NCBI GenBank assembly: GCA_028335825.1
Contig: JAIOKI010000013.1
Location: forward strand, 124,001 to 188,000
Origin: Nosema muscidifuracis
Lineage: Eukaryota > Microsporidia > Nosematidae
DNA length: 64,000 nt
Reading direction: 5' to 3'
The notes under the pieces are model-generated. The model was not told where the DNA came from and did not search any database. It was given only the letters and a program-made list of their open reading frames with translations. How positions within the stretch are numbered: position 1 is the first letter of the stretch; the number at the start of each line of letters is the position of its first letter. Both the position numbers and the translations under genes were made by a program. Shown here piece by piece: positions 10,237 to 19,987 of the stretch.

Positions 10237-10927
10237 TATAAAGATAACGGTTGTTAAAAAAAGAAAAATTTAAAAATTTAAGAAAGAGAGATAAAAATAA
10301 AGTAAGATTTATCTTAAAATATAAAAATAGTTACTAATAAAAATTAAATAAATTTTATCTTCATAGAAAAAAATGATTATTTGAATTTTATCTTCATAGA
10401 AAAAAAATGATTATTTGAATTTTATTTCTGAATGTATAATTAAATAGAAATTTTAATTTATCATTTTTTTAAATAGAAAAGAGTAGCTTCATTTTTAAAT
10501 AATACATTTAATAAGTGTATTACTCATTATAAAATACATTTAATATTTATATTAATTATTATAAAGTACATTTAATATTTATATTGATTATTTTAGAATA
10601 CATTTAATATGTGTATTAATTATTTTAGAATACATTTAATATTTATATTACTTATTATAAAATACATTTAATATGAGTATTACTTATTATAAAATACATT
10701 TAATATTTTCATTTTATATAAATTTTACAATTCTTAAAATATCAATTTTAGATCATTCTTAATTAAATATACCTGTCAAATTAATTTAAAAAAAGTTTAA
10801 TTTCTTTTTGTTTAATAGTAAACAAACATTTAAATATTAATATATTAAAATTATAATATTATAAATCCCCATCACTTTAATTTTTAAAGCATAATTAGTT
10901 TATAAATAAATAAAAAATTAACCCTAA
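10237..10927. repeat. spacer with two repeat families
   Basis: Around 10350-10440 a 35-base block ending TCATAGAAAAAAATGATTA occurs twice. From 10495 to 10710 a unit like AATACATTTAATATTTATAT plus TAATTATTATAA repeats five to six times. No gene is seen. Confidence 0.7.
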
Positions 10928-11893
10928 ATGTATTATAAAAGACTTTTACCATTGATTATGTTATCAATTTGTTTAGGTACAGAAAATACAGAAGAAAAAA
11001 ATAATAATGCTGATAAGGAAGAAGACAAAGAAAAAGTTAAGAAAAGTTTATCAGAATTAGGTGAAATTCTTTTAACTGATGTAGCTTTTTCTGCATTTTA
11101 TAGATATTTCAATTTAATAATTAGTTTTTTGAAAGCTAAAAATTCTAATGAAATAGAAGAACAAGATCTGAAAGATCTTCTTTCTTTTCTTGTTCTTGAA
11201 AATTCTAAAAGAAAAACTGTTATTGGAAAAACAATTATGGATAATTTTTATGAATTTATAAAAATGGCTGCTAAGAGTGTACCAGAATTGATCAAATATA
11301 CTTATAATTCATTTCTTGAATCTGATAATAAAGTGACCCCACAAAAAGTCAAAGATATTTTTCCTAATCAAGTTAGTTCTGATAAAATATCTATTCAAGA
11401 ATATGCTAATAACTTAAGTGAAGATCGTAAAGAAGAATTAATAGCTGGTATAGTAGAAAGATATATTGATAATGTAAAAGAAGAAAATCTTGTTGTACAT
11501 TTAAAAGTAGATAGAGAAAAATTAAGAGATGAAATTTTTAATGGAAAGTTTGAAAATATACCTGAAAATATGTGTATAGAAGATGATTTCGTAGATTTCG
11601 TTTTGAAATATAAATCTAAAGTTACAGTTGATGAGTACAACAATTTAGCTGAATTTATTAGTATAGTAAAAAATAATAAGAAAGTAGATCATATTAAAGA
11701 GATGCAAGAAAAAGCTCCTGGTAATTTTTTCTTTTTAAATAACGGTGAAAAAGAATTAAATTGGATTAGCTTATTTTATCACGGTGGGAATTATTTGGTA
11801 AAGAATTATGATCAACTTGTCAAAGAACTAGCTGAAATTAAGAAAGATATAGAGACTTTAGAAGATAAAGTTGATCCTGTTGTAGAATCTTAA
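10928..11893 (+). CDS. secreted hypothetical protein (321 aa)
   Basis: AACCC stands four bases before the ATG. Residues 1-17 (KRLLPLIMLSICLGTEN) form a signal peptide with a probable cut near Gly17-Thr18. The mature part starts with a Glu/Asp/Asn/Lys-rich linker and continues as a largely helical domain with no Cys pairs and no membrane segment. The last 30 residues (LVKELAEIKKDIETLEDK) look like a coiled coil. I recognise no family. Size and layout resemble the many lineage-specific secreted proteins of microsporidia, which may be spore wall, polar tube or host-exported proteins. No sequence motif decides which. Confidence 0.75.
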   Translation: MYYKRLLPLIMLSICLGTENTEEKNNNADKEEDKEKVKKSLSELGEILLTDVAFSAFYRYFNLIISFLKAKNSNEIEEQDLKDLLSFLVLENSKRKTVIGKTIMDNFYEFIKMAAKSVPELIKYTYNSFLESDNKVTPQKVKDIFPNQVSSDKISIQEYANNLSEDRKEELIAGIVERYIDNVKEENLVVHLKVDREKLRDEIFNGKFENIPENMCIEDDFVDFVLKYKSKVTVDEYNNLAEFISIVKNNKKVDHIKEMQEKAPGNFFFLNNGEKELNWISLFYHGGNYLVKNYDQLVKELAEIKKDIETLEDKVDPVVES

Positions 11894-12308
11894 GTTAAAT
11901 TAAAAATATCGTGGAGTTTCAATGTAAACTAAAATTTATTAAATAAATACCTTTAATAATTTAATATACTTAAATACCTTTAATAATTTAAGATAGTTAA
12001 ATACTTTTAATAATTTAAAATATTTAAAAATTATCAATTACAACGTAAAAACTTCATTTAAATAATAAATAAATACTTTAAAATACTTAAATATCATCAA
12101 TTACAACGTAAAAACTAATCTTTTTTATATCAGAGTGTAAGAAATTATGTTTAACAATTTTATATGTAAATTATTTACATTTGATTTAATAATTACAATC
12201 CTGATTAAAATAAAAGAAAATCTTAAAATTTTGACAAGATGATTTTTTCTCTGCTATATCACCCTTGGAAAAAATGGAAAATTATTTTTAAAAATTTTAA
12301 CCCCAAAA
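11894..12308. other. spacer, repeats only
   Basis: Short units (ACCTTTAATAATTTAA; ATCAATTACAACGTAAAAAC, the latter twice) occur between 11940 and 12120. A slightly richer block at 12235-12280, including CTCTGCTATATCACCCTTGG, lies just upstream of RPL26 and may be part of its promoter. Confidence 0.5.
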
Positions 12309-12728
12309 ATGTTAGCTGGAAGAAAAACTAAATCAAGTTTAAGAAAGAAACAAAGAAAAGCTATGTTTACTGCCACAGGAAAAGACAGACTTAAAAGAAT
12401 GAGTAGTCATTTATCTGAAGAATTAAGAAGTGTTTATGGATTCAGATCATTCCCTATAGCTGTTGGTGATATTGTTAGAGTTCATTCTGGAGCTTACAAA
12501 GGAAAAGAAGGACAAGTACTTGAAGTAAAACTTAATGATTATAGAATTACAGTTGAAGGATGTTTAGAAGAAAACGAGGAGAAGGAAAATGTACCAGCAT
12601 TGTTACATCCTTGTAATGTCACTTTTATTAAATTCAATATGGATGGTTCTAGACAAGAAATGTTAGAAAAAAAGAAAGAATCACGTGTTAAACATTTTGA
12701 GATACTTAATAAGCGTACTGCTCAATAA
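12309..12728 (+). CDS. RPL26: 60S ribosomal protein L26 (uL24)
   Basis: The 139 residues show the uL24 KOW domain: [21 protein letters not shown] followed by [17 protein letters not shown], then the eukaryotic [16 protein letters not shown] block. The basic N-terminus ([18 protein letters not shown]) also fits L26. uL24 lies near the polypeptide exit tunnel. The ATG follows AACCCC by five bases. No intron is evident at the start. Confidence 0.96.
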   Translation: MLAGRKTKSSLRKKQRKAMFTATGKDRLKRMSSHLSEELRSVYGFRSFPIAVGDIVRVHSGAYKGKEGQVLEVKLNDYRITVEGCLEENEEKENVPALLHPCNVTFIKFNMDGSRQEMLEKKKESRVKHFEILNKRTAQ

Positions 12729-12841
12729 ATTAATTAACTTATAACTTAGTTTATTTTCTTAAAAAATGTGTTATTTTGATTTTCTATATTTCGTACTAAA
12801 AAACTTAGATTTCAATTAAAAATCAATAAATATTTTAACCC

Positions 12842-13477
12842 ATGAAAAATGGTTGTAGTGTCTTTGTAGGAAATATTGATTTTGAGGTTTCAGAAAAAGA
12901 TCTAATAAATGAACTTGGTGCTGTTGGTAAAGTAGTAAGTTTTAAGTTAATGATAGATAAAAATACTAATAAATCGAAAGGTTTTGGGTTTTGTGAATAT
13001 GAATCTCCTTTGATAGCTGAAAAGGCTATTAAACATTTAAATATTTCTTTTAACGGCAGACCTGTTGTAATAAATTATGCAGAAAAAGATACTCCAGTAG
13101 AAGTCAAAGAAGAGAATGCTACATTAGATATAAATAATATAATCAATGTTTTAAATAATATGGATGCTGATAATTTAAAAGAGGTAGTTTTGTATCTTAA
13201 AAATCTTGCTATAGCTCAGCCTACATATTTTAAGGAACTACTTATAAAAAATAATCAGCTAGTTTATGCGCTTATTTATTCTCTTAAATCGTTGAAATTA
13301 GTTGATGACTCAGTAATTAATGAATTTGTTAAACAGTCTTTAAAAATTGATGACAATAAATTACAGATATTAGAAAGAATTAAAAGTATGAGTGATGAAG
13401 AGTTGGATACATTTTCTGATGATGTTAGATCAAAAATAATTCAATTAAGGGAATTTATTTATAAATCAAGAGAATAA
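12842..13477 (+). CDS. RNA15: CstF-64 / Rna15 cleavage stimulation factor
   Basis: An AACCC box abuts the ATG. Residues 6-80 are an RRM with RNP2 (VFVGNI) and RNP1 (KGFGFCEY). Residues 115-165 match the CstF-64 hinge that binds CstF-77 and symplekin (YLKNLAIAQPTYFKELL, NQLVYALIYSLKSLKLVD). The last 35 residues match the C-terminal three-helix domain (ILERIKSMSDEELDTF, IIQLREFI). The linker rich in Gly, Pro and Met found in animals is gone, giving 211 residues. The protein recognises U- or GU-rich RNA in 3'-end formation. The stop is 28 bases from the stop of the converging transporter gene. Confidence 0.93.
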   Translation: MKNGCSVFVGNIDFEVSEKDLINELGAVGKVVSFKLMIDKNTNKSKGFGFCEYESPLIAEKAIKHLNISFNGRPVVINYAEKDTPVEVKEENATLDINNIINVLNNMDADNLKEVVLYLKNLAIAQPTYFKELLIKNNQLVYALIYSLKSLKLVDDSVINEFVKQSLKIDDNKLQILERIKSMSDEELDTFSDDVRSKIIQLREFIYKSRE

Positions 13478-13504
13478 ATTGTATAAATTAATAAATTAAA
13501 TATT

Positions 13505-14782
13505 TTAATTAACGTTATTTATTGATGTTTTGTTTGTATTCTGACTTAAGTCTTCTATAAACAAACTTACGAAAATATCTTTGATACCATTAAAGAATAT
13601 CAAACAAGAAGGAATAAGCAAAAGACAAACTAGAAATTTCAATATATTTGATCTTATTTTCATATGTATTAATAAGAAAATGAAAGGAAACAGGAAAGAT
13701 ATAAAATTATCCGAAGAGATACTTAACAACTCAAATATTCTACCAGCTTCAATATTAGGAATACAATTAAAAGCAGTAATTAAAAACAATACGGAAGTGG
13801 CTACAATTTGATGAATTTTCTTGCTCAATGAATTATCGTATCTAAAAAATCTTTTAATAGCTGCTATGGCTGGTGCAACTTGCATTGGAAACCCCGAGAT
13901 TAAAACAAAAATTGCGAAAAATGATTGGATTTTGAGTGCGTACCATAAAAATATATTATTTAGCTCTAAATATTGATTAATATGTGAATTATTATCAGAA
14001 AAAATCTTTATAATATCTTGTTGACCTATAGAATTACCTATAAGACGATATCCTAAAAAACCACCGAATCCGTATATTAAAAATCCACATAATGGTGCAC
14101 ATATAGACACAATCAAAATATTGTACATCCTTTTGTTTTCAAGACAAGAATATAATTCAACCATATTAGCCTGACAACAGAGTGCAAATATGAAATAACT
14201 GATACTAAATGTGTAATTGTATGAAATTGGATCTGCAACTACATGATTTCCAATATAATCTGATAAATAGAAATTACAAAAAGCTAGTAATGATAATAAA
14301 GATCCAATACATGCAACACTTATATAAGAAAAGAATTTGAGATTAGAAAACTTTTCAATTTGTACCATAATAAACAGTATTATAGACATAGATACAGTTA
14401 AAAATACTTCTAAATAATAAGTGTCAATATTTACTTTGTAATGTACTGGTATAAATGCCACAATTAGATTCGTTATATATTTCTGAAACGCTATGCCAGT
14501 AAATATAGACGAAAATAAAAGACAAAAATCTATAAAATATTTAAGCTTTGGTGAAAATTTTGCACCAAGTCCTGAATATGATGGATTATCTCCAAAATTC
14601 TTCGAAGAAATAGTAATAGCTATTATTGATAAAATCGTAAACGTCGATACAATAAATAAAAAAATCCAGCTAAAAAGAAATCCGGAATTCATGAAAGCAG
14701 CTGGCATATAATTAATTCCCGATCCTAGCATTGAGTTTATAACCATCAATATCGCTGATATTGTTCCTAAATTGCTTGACAT
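13505..14782 (-). CDS. amino-acid transporter, AAAP (SLC38/AVT) family, copy 1
   Basis: The 425 residues give about eleven hydrophobic helices. The first carries the AAAP signature INSMLGSGINYMPAAF, with an unwound GSG-type break as in SLC38 and yeast AVT proteins. Homology to the neighbour at 15893-17197 is clear in TM1, in FxGIAFQKYIT versus FTALGFQKYINT, in GFGGFLGYRLIG versus GSAGYLGYRLIG, and in the GFPMQ.VPA block. Such carriers move neutral or basic amino acids with or without protons. In an intracellular parasite they could import host amino acids or empty a vacuole-like store; the sequence does not tell which membrane. The ATG follows ACCCC. Confidence 0.93.
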   Translation of the reverse strand: MSSNLGTISAILMVINSMLGSGINYMPAAFMNSGFLFSWIFLFIVSTFTILSIIAITISSKNFGDNPSYSGLGAKFSPKLKYFIDFCLLFSSIFTGIAFQKYITNLIVAFIPVHYKVNIDTYYLEVFLTVSMSIILFIMVQIEKFSNLKFFSYISVACIGSLLSLLAFCNFYLSDYIGNHVVADPISYNYTFSISYFIFALCCQANMVELYSCLENKRMYNILIVSICAPLCGFLIYGFGGFLGYRLIGNSIGQQDIIKIFSDNNSHINQYLELNNIFLWYALKIQSFFAIFVLISGFPMQVAPAIAAIKRFFRYDNSLSKKIHQIVATSVLFLITAFNCIPNIEAGRIFELLSISSDNFISFLFPFIFLLIHMKIRSNILKFLVCLLLIPSCLIFFNGIKDIFVSLFIEDLSQNTNKTSINNVN

Positions 14783-15892
14783 AATTGGGGTAAAAAATAT
14801 TTATAAAAAACAGTTATGCTAATTAAAAACCAATTTGAAAGATTTGAAACTTCGAACAAATAATAAAATGGCGTATTTCGAATTCTTTCGCCTTACAAAA
14901 CACTTTTATAAATTAATAAACCAATAATATATTTTATATTATTAAGCTACTGGAAATTGCATTCTTGATTAAGTTTGTGAAATGATCTGTAATATTTCAG
15001 TTTTTATTTTTTGTCTTCTTTAATCCATAGGAACACTCTTAAAGGTCTTCTTTATTTGATTGATCAAATGTATGTTTGATAATTTTTAATATTTTGTGTG
15101 GTATTTTTAATTTTATTTCTCATGTGAAAACGCACGAAATTTTTAGTTTTACATTCATTTATTAATTTAATTCATTTTTACTAATTGTAGATAGTCAAAT
15201 CAAATGAAACTTTTTTCTTTCTAAAAATAGTCATGATATCGGGTTTGTTCTATTTTTCTTATCAAATATTTTAATTGTAGTCTTCACTCTGATTTAACAC
15301 ATTTATTAACATCTATCTGTTATAAAAAAATCTCTTATTAAAAAAAATAAAAATATTTATTGGAAAAATAAAATCAGTATAGAAGAAAAACCACCCGGCC
15401 ATCAGAATCTCCACTGAGAAAACAAACATCAATAGTGCGCTTTACACGCCAGCATACCTTTACGGCCTCGCTTTTAGAAAAAATCTCTTATTTTTTTTAT
15501 TTATTGTCAATTTTATATTTTTCACAGAAGTAGATACAAGCATTTCCAAATGTATTCTATTTATACAAATAGACATGACTCTGCATTTTCTTACTTCTTG
15601 CTGTCATATAATATAATTTTTTATTAATATTAAAAAATAATAGAATTATTTAAGAAAAAACAGTATAGATCAATGATTAAAGACATATTATTATACTAAT
15701 TTAACTTGTTTGTAACTAACATTATAAATTTTGTATGGTTAATTACTAATTATGACTACCTTAATAAATAATTATAAAAAAATACAAGAATTATTAAAAA
15801 TATATAAATTAACTTTATAAAAAGTTAGAACTGCTAGATTTTTTATTAATTTTGATAAAATATTGCCCAAATAAAAATTTTATTAAGAATTC
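14783..15892. other. 1.1 kb spacer between the two transporters
   Basis: No open frame of interest. It is less AT-rich than most spacers and contains a strikingly GC-rich block at 15391-15474, listed separately. The rest shows no clear repeats. Confidence 0.6.
15391..15474. ncRNA. GC-rich island, candidate structured RNA
   Basis: About half of these 84 bases are G or C, against roughly a fifth around them, and there is no open frame. The block contains CCACCCGGCC at one end and ACGGCCTCGC at the other. CTTTACACGCC and CTTTACGGCC form an imperfect direct repeat inside. Read on the minus strand it ends GGCCGGGTGG and then TTTTT, as a pol III transcript might. I compared it by eye with tRNA, 5S, U3, U4, U5, U6 and SRP RNA motifs and found no match, so strand and function are open. 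Confidence 0.4.
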
Positions 15893-17197
15893 TTAAATAG
15901 TAGTATTAGTGATCAAAGGAGGTGCATTAATCATACCATCGTCACCCATTAAATTATTCATCACAGCTAATGAACATCCATAAAAGCAATAGATCAAACT
16001 TGAAGCAGAAATTATATATGAAGGAATCAATTTTAAGTACTTCATTAGCTTATTATCCGAATTTCCATTTTTACTAAGGATATAAAATATAAATGGGAAC
16101 AAAAATGAAATAAATCCTACTGCAGAAGGACCAAGAAGACCATAAATAAGTCCAAGAGGAACATTTGGAATAAGATTTATAATTGTTAAAGTAAGCATGA
16201 GTATTAAAACAATCAATCCATGAAATTTTATTGAATCTGGGTTTTCAACTGTAATAAGTTGTTTGAAAAAACGGGTGGCTGGCACAAGCTGCATTGGAAA
16301 TCCAACAACAAGAATCAATATCGCACAAAGTCCTTGAAATTTTAGCAAATATCCTAAATTACTTCCTATACTAGTAAGATACTGATTTATATGCGATTCT
16401 TTATCTAAGAATTGCATTATAATATCATTATTTCCAATATAATCACCAATAAGTCTATAACCAAGATAACCTGCCGAACCATAAACAGCTAAACCAAAGA
16501 AGGAAGCGTATGCAGCTATCTTTATTAAGTTTGCTTTACTTTTATCTTTAATTTCTTTAAAAACCTGTGGAATATTAATCTGAACAGACATAGCTAATAT
16601 AAAATACGACAAACTGAATGAGAAATCGGTTGTATTATCGATCATTCTAGTTGGATCATTAATATAATCTGGAATCCAAAAATTGAAAAATCCTAAGACA
16701 AATATAAGGGAACTAACACAGAACACACTCATATAAGACAGTATCTTCAAATTTCCAAAATCTTTTATCATAGCTAGAGCAGTTAATGGAATCGTAAAAC
16801 ATATCAAAATAAAACTTTTTAACGCATTTTCAAATTCAACACCATTACCTGGAAAGAAATCTTTAACAGCAGAATATACTAACGTATTGATATATTTCTG
16901 GAACCCAAGAGCTGTAAAAAAAGCAGCACATAAAACAACATAATCGATAGCTGTTTTCAGATATTTCGAATATTTTTTTCCAAGATTAGCGTAAGAGAGT
17001 TCTCCAACATATTTTGATGAACATCTAAACAATACGTAAATTGAATAGGTTGTCAGACAAGCCACGAGAAATAAAATACCAATTGCAAAAAGAACACCAG
17101 AATTTTTGAATGAAGCAGGCATAAAATTGATTCCAGATCCAAGCATCGTGTTTATAATTACAGCTACTGCAGTTATAGTACTAAACTTTCCTTCCAT
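15893..17197 (-). CDS. amino-acid transporter, AAAP (SLC38/AVT) family, copy 2
   Basis: This 434-residue paralogue of the 13505-14782 product shares the TM1 motif INTMLGSGINFMPASF, the GFQKYINT block, GYLGYRLIGDYIG and GFPMQLVPA. About eleven transmembrane helices are visible. Lengths and helix order match across the pair and both genes face the same way, so a tandem duplication is the simple explanation. The sequences have diverged strongly outside the motifs, so the duplication is not recent. Substrate cannot be read from the sequence. ACCC lies directly before the ATG (GGGT on the plus strand at 17199). Confidence 0.94.
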   Translation of the reverse strand: MEGKFSTITAVAVIINTMLGSGINFMPASFKNSGVLFAIGILFLVACLTTYSIYVLFRCSSKYVGELSYANLGKKYSKYLKTAIDYVVLCAAFFTALGFQKYINTLVYSAVKDFFPGNGVEFENALKSFILICFTIPLTALAMIKDFGNLKILSYMSVFCVSSLIFVLGFFNFWIPDYINDPTRMIDNTTDFSFSLSYFILAMSVQINIPQVFKEIKDKSKANLIKIAAYASFFGLAVYGSAGYLGYRLIGDYIGNNDIIMQFLDKESHINQYLTSIGSNLGYLLKFQGLCAILILVVGFPMQLVPATRFFKQLITVENPDSIKFHGLIVLILMLTLTIINLIPNVPLGLIYGLLGPSAVGFISFLFPFIFYILSKNGNSDNKLMKYLKLIPSYIISASSLIYCFYGCSLAVMNNLMGDDGMINAPPLITNTTI

Positions 17198-18571
17198 ATG
17201 GGTATTTCAATTAATTTTTTATTTAAATAAATTATTTAAAAGTCTTGTCTTAATATAAAATTTTTATGTATTCAATTTTATTTACCATATTCATATTTTT
17301 AAATTTTTTTTAATTATTCGATTTTGTTTACCATAGTCATTTTATTAATTATATTCTCAAATTTTAAAATTTTTTAAGTATTCAATTTTATTTAATCAAT
17401 CATATTTTCAAATTTAAAAATTTAATTTTATTTATCATAATTATTTCATCAATCATATTTTCAAATTAAAAATTTTTAATCTGAAAAAATATAAACATAA
17501 TAAAATTTAAATTAAGAAACAAAATGAATTATGGAAATCTTAATATGTAAACGTATATATTTGTCATTTTTAAATCATTTACATAGTTATGATTTTTATA
17601 ATAATTATTTAATAAAAATTAAAAAAAATTAATTCAAAGATATTTTATAGAAAATATAATAAAATCAAAATACATAAATAACTAAAATAAAAATTGATTT
17701 ATATTTGTTAACTATGATAATAAATTATTGCTTTACTTCTTTATATCTAAAGAACATTTAATTGACGTATTCATGATATGGATATTTATTTATTAATTAT
17801 TTCGATTAATAAATTAAATAAGTATGAGAATCATCCCATCTTAATCTTTACTGTTAAAAGAGATATTTGTTTGTAAACACATTAAGTTGACTGATAGTGA
17901 GACTGTAAAATTAATTTAATTTATTTGTTAATCATAATACAGAGTTATCTCACATAAGCATCATTTTCTTACGCCATTATTCTAAACGATGACGTAACGG
18001 GAAAATTATATATTTTTTGATTAAAAAAGATTATCTCTTAAACTCAGTGACATTGATATTTAATATAGATCTGCGTCATTAAATAACTAAAACATATCAG
18101 AAATTACAAAAACATTACATAGATTGTGTGATTTTTTGGATATAATGATATTAAAAATAAAATATTTAAAATAGCTTTTATCCAAGCATATATCAATTAT
18201 TAAATTCCTATAATTATTCATTTTTGTATTTCTTTTGACTAGACGAAATATTCATAGTTATAAAATTTTTATGTAAAAAAAATATTGACATCAGTGATAA
18301 ATTAATTTTTTTAAAGAAAGATTTTTTATTATAAATAAATTTTAGTCATGCTTATAGAGCTTTTGATGTAACGAATCTACTGAGATCAGTGGTATATTAA
18401 TTTTTTAATAATTAGTACTTATAATTTTTAAATTTTTTAAGTTAAGTTATTTAATTAATTTTAAATAATAAAATTTACTACTATAAATATTTTACTTCAT
18501 TAAAATAAATTTGATAAATTATTTTTTTAATTCAATTCGTTATATTTAATAATTTTTTTTATTTATCCATA
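17198..18571. other. 1.4 kb spacer, no gene seen
   Basis: Degenerate AT repeats with ATTCAATTTTATTTA and CAATCATATTTTCAAATT blocks occupy 17250-17480. A less AT-rich patch at 17960-18080 contains ATGACGTAAC and GCGTCATTAA. I see no ORF or RNA there. Confidence 0.5.
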
Positions 18572-19969
18572 ATGTTTAATCTACTAATTTTAAAATTAAG
18601 TACTAATGCTTATATTAAGTATGCACATGCTACAGAAGAATGTAATAATAAAGAATTATATGATGATATAAAATTAAATCATTCTAAGAATATGCCAAAT
18701 TCGTTTATATCAAAATATGAAGAATTTATCAGCAAAGAACTCGAAAAAGAAAATATATCTAATACTATAAAAGAATTAGACAATGATAATTTTTATGGAA
18801 CTATTATTATAAAAATAATAAATAATGTCAAACGAAATGAGCAGGAAGAATACAATAAAGATCAATTAATGAAAAATCAACATGAATTTGATAAAGAAAT
18901 AAATAGAAAATTATTAAATATGATCGAGTATGTTCAATCAACTAATTTTCCCGATGTATCAGAAAGAAAACCAAAACGAGTTAAATTTAATAACTATTCA
19001 GATTTAATGATTAATAATACAACTAATATATTCGATATAGAAAAAATAATGAAAAAATTAACATCTGATGACACTAATGAAATATATTTAGGAACGATTA
19101 TTGACACTGTAGAATATTTAGTAGTGTTTTACAAATGGATGTATAACTTATTAATTTATGGTTTAAAGATTAATATACCTTTAATTAAAAATTATGAATT
19201 TGATGTTAATACAATAAACTTCAGTAAGCCTAAGAATTATAATCTCTTACTGAGTACTATTAATATATTGATCGAAGTATTAGATAAAATTGATAATTTT
19301 GTACAAGTTGAAAAAAAACTGGATAATTCCAATAAGTTAAGTAATTTCTATAAAGAAATAGATAAAAAAACAATAAGTAAAAAGATTTATGAATTAGAAT
19401 ATGAATTCATAACCGAATACACAGAAGTATTTATGGAAACATATCTTCCTTATACTGATATAAATCTGGAACTATTAATTAGTTTTGTAAAGGAAAAAAT
19501 AAAACTTATTTTTAACCCAGTAGATAAAGATATCATTCAGTACTTATTTTTATATACGCTCAGTCTTAAAGATGATCCTTTGAAACATAAGTTGTTTTTG
19601 ATGATAGTTATTTATTTAAAATGTTATATAGAAAAAAAATCTGAAATAATCGGGTACATCGCAATTCTAATAAAAACTTTTGACTTGAAATCAAATAACC
19701 CGATTATATCTTCTAATTTAAGAATTATAAGAACTCAATATTATATAATAAGAGATTTAAACTATACTGAAGAAATAAGAAATGACTTTCTTTTAAAATT
19801 AGTAGGATTAGTCCCTTATAAAATTGAAATCTCATCTACGAAAAATTCAAAATTTTACTCAAGACCGTTTCCGACATTAGAAAATGATAATGGAGAAATT
19901 ATTAATATGATAAATCAAGAAACAGTACGAATTTCAAATATGATTTTAAAAAAACTAAATTATTTTTAA
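18572..19969 (+). CDS. hypothetical protein (465 aa), possibly secreted
   Basis: The protein begins with a weak hydrophobic stretch (MFNLLILKLSTNAYIKYAHA) that might be a signal peptide. It is otherwise helical, rich in Ile, Asn and Lys, with a central region around residues 170-200 (TIIDTVEYLVVFYKWMYNLLIYGLK split over helices) and a basic patch ERKPKRVKFNNY. There is no CCC box at the start, only TATCCATA, unlike most neighbours. I recognise no family. It converges with the PDI gene, with 18 bases between stops. Confidence 0.6.
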   Translation: MFNLLILKLSTNAYIKYAHATEECNNKELYDDIKLNHSKNMPNSFISKYEEFISKELEKENISNTIKELDNDNFYGTIIIKIINNVKRNEQEEYNKDQLMKNQHEFDKEINRKLLNMIEYVQSTNFPDVSERKPKRVKFNNYSDLMINNTTNIFDIEKIMKKLTSDDTNEIYLGTIIDTVEYLVVFYKWMYNLLIYGLKINIPLIKNYEFDVNTINFSKPKNYNLLLSTINILIEVLDKIDNFVQVEKKLDNSNKLSNFYKEIDKKTISKKIYELEYEFITEYTEVFMETYLPYTDINLELLISFVKEKIKLIFNPVDKDIIQYLFLYTLSLKDDPLKHKLFLMIVIYLKCYIEKKSEIIGYIAILIKTFDLKSNNPIISSNLRIIRTQYYIIRDLNYTEEIRNDFLLKLVGLVPYKIEISSTKNSKFYSRPFPTLENDNGEIINMINQETVRISNMILKKLNYF

Positions 19970-19987
19970 GAAAGTAATTAAGATTTA

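Noticed and set aside
17960-18070. Possible box C/D snoRNA (GATGACG, CATTGATAT)
   Set aside because: No convincing C box and D box pair with terminal stem could be found.
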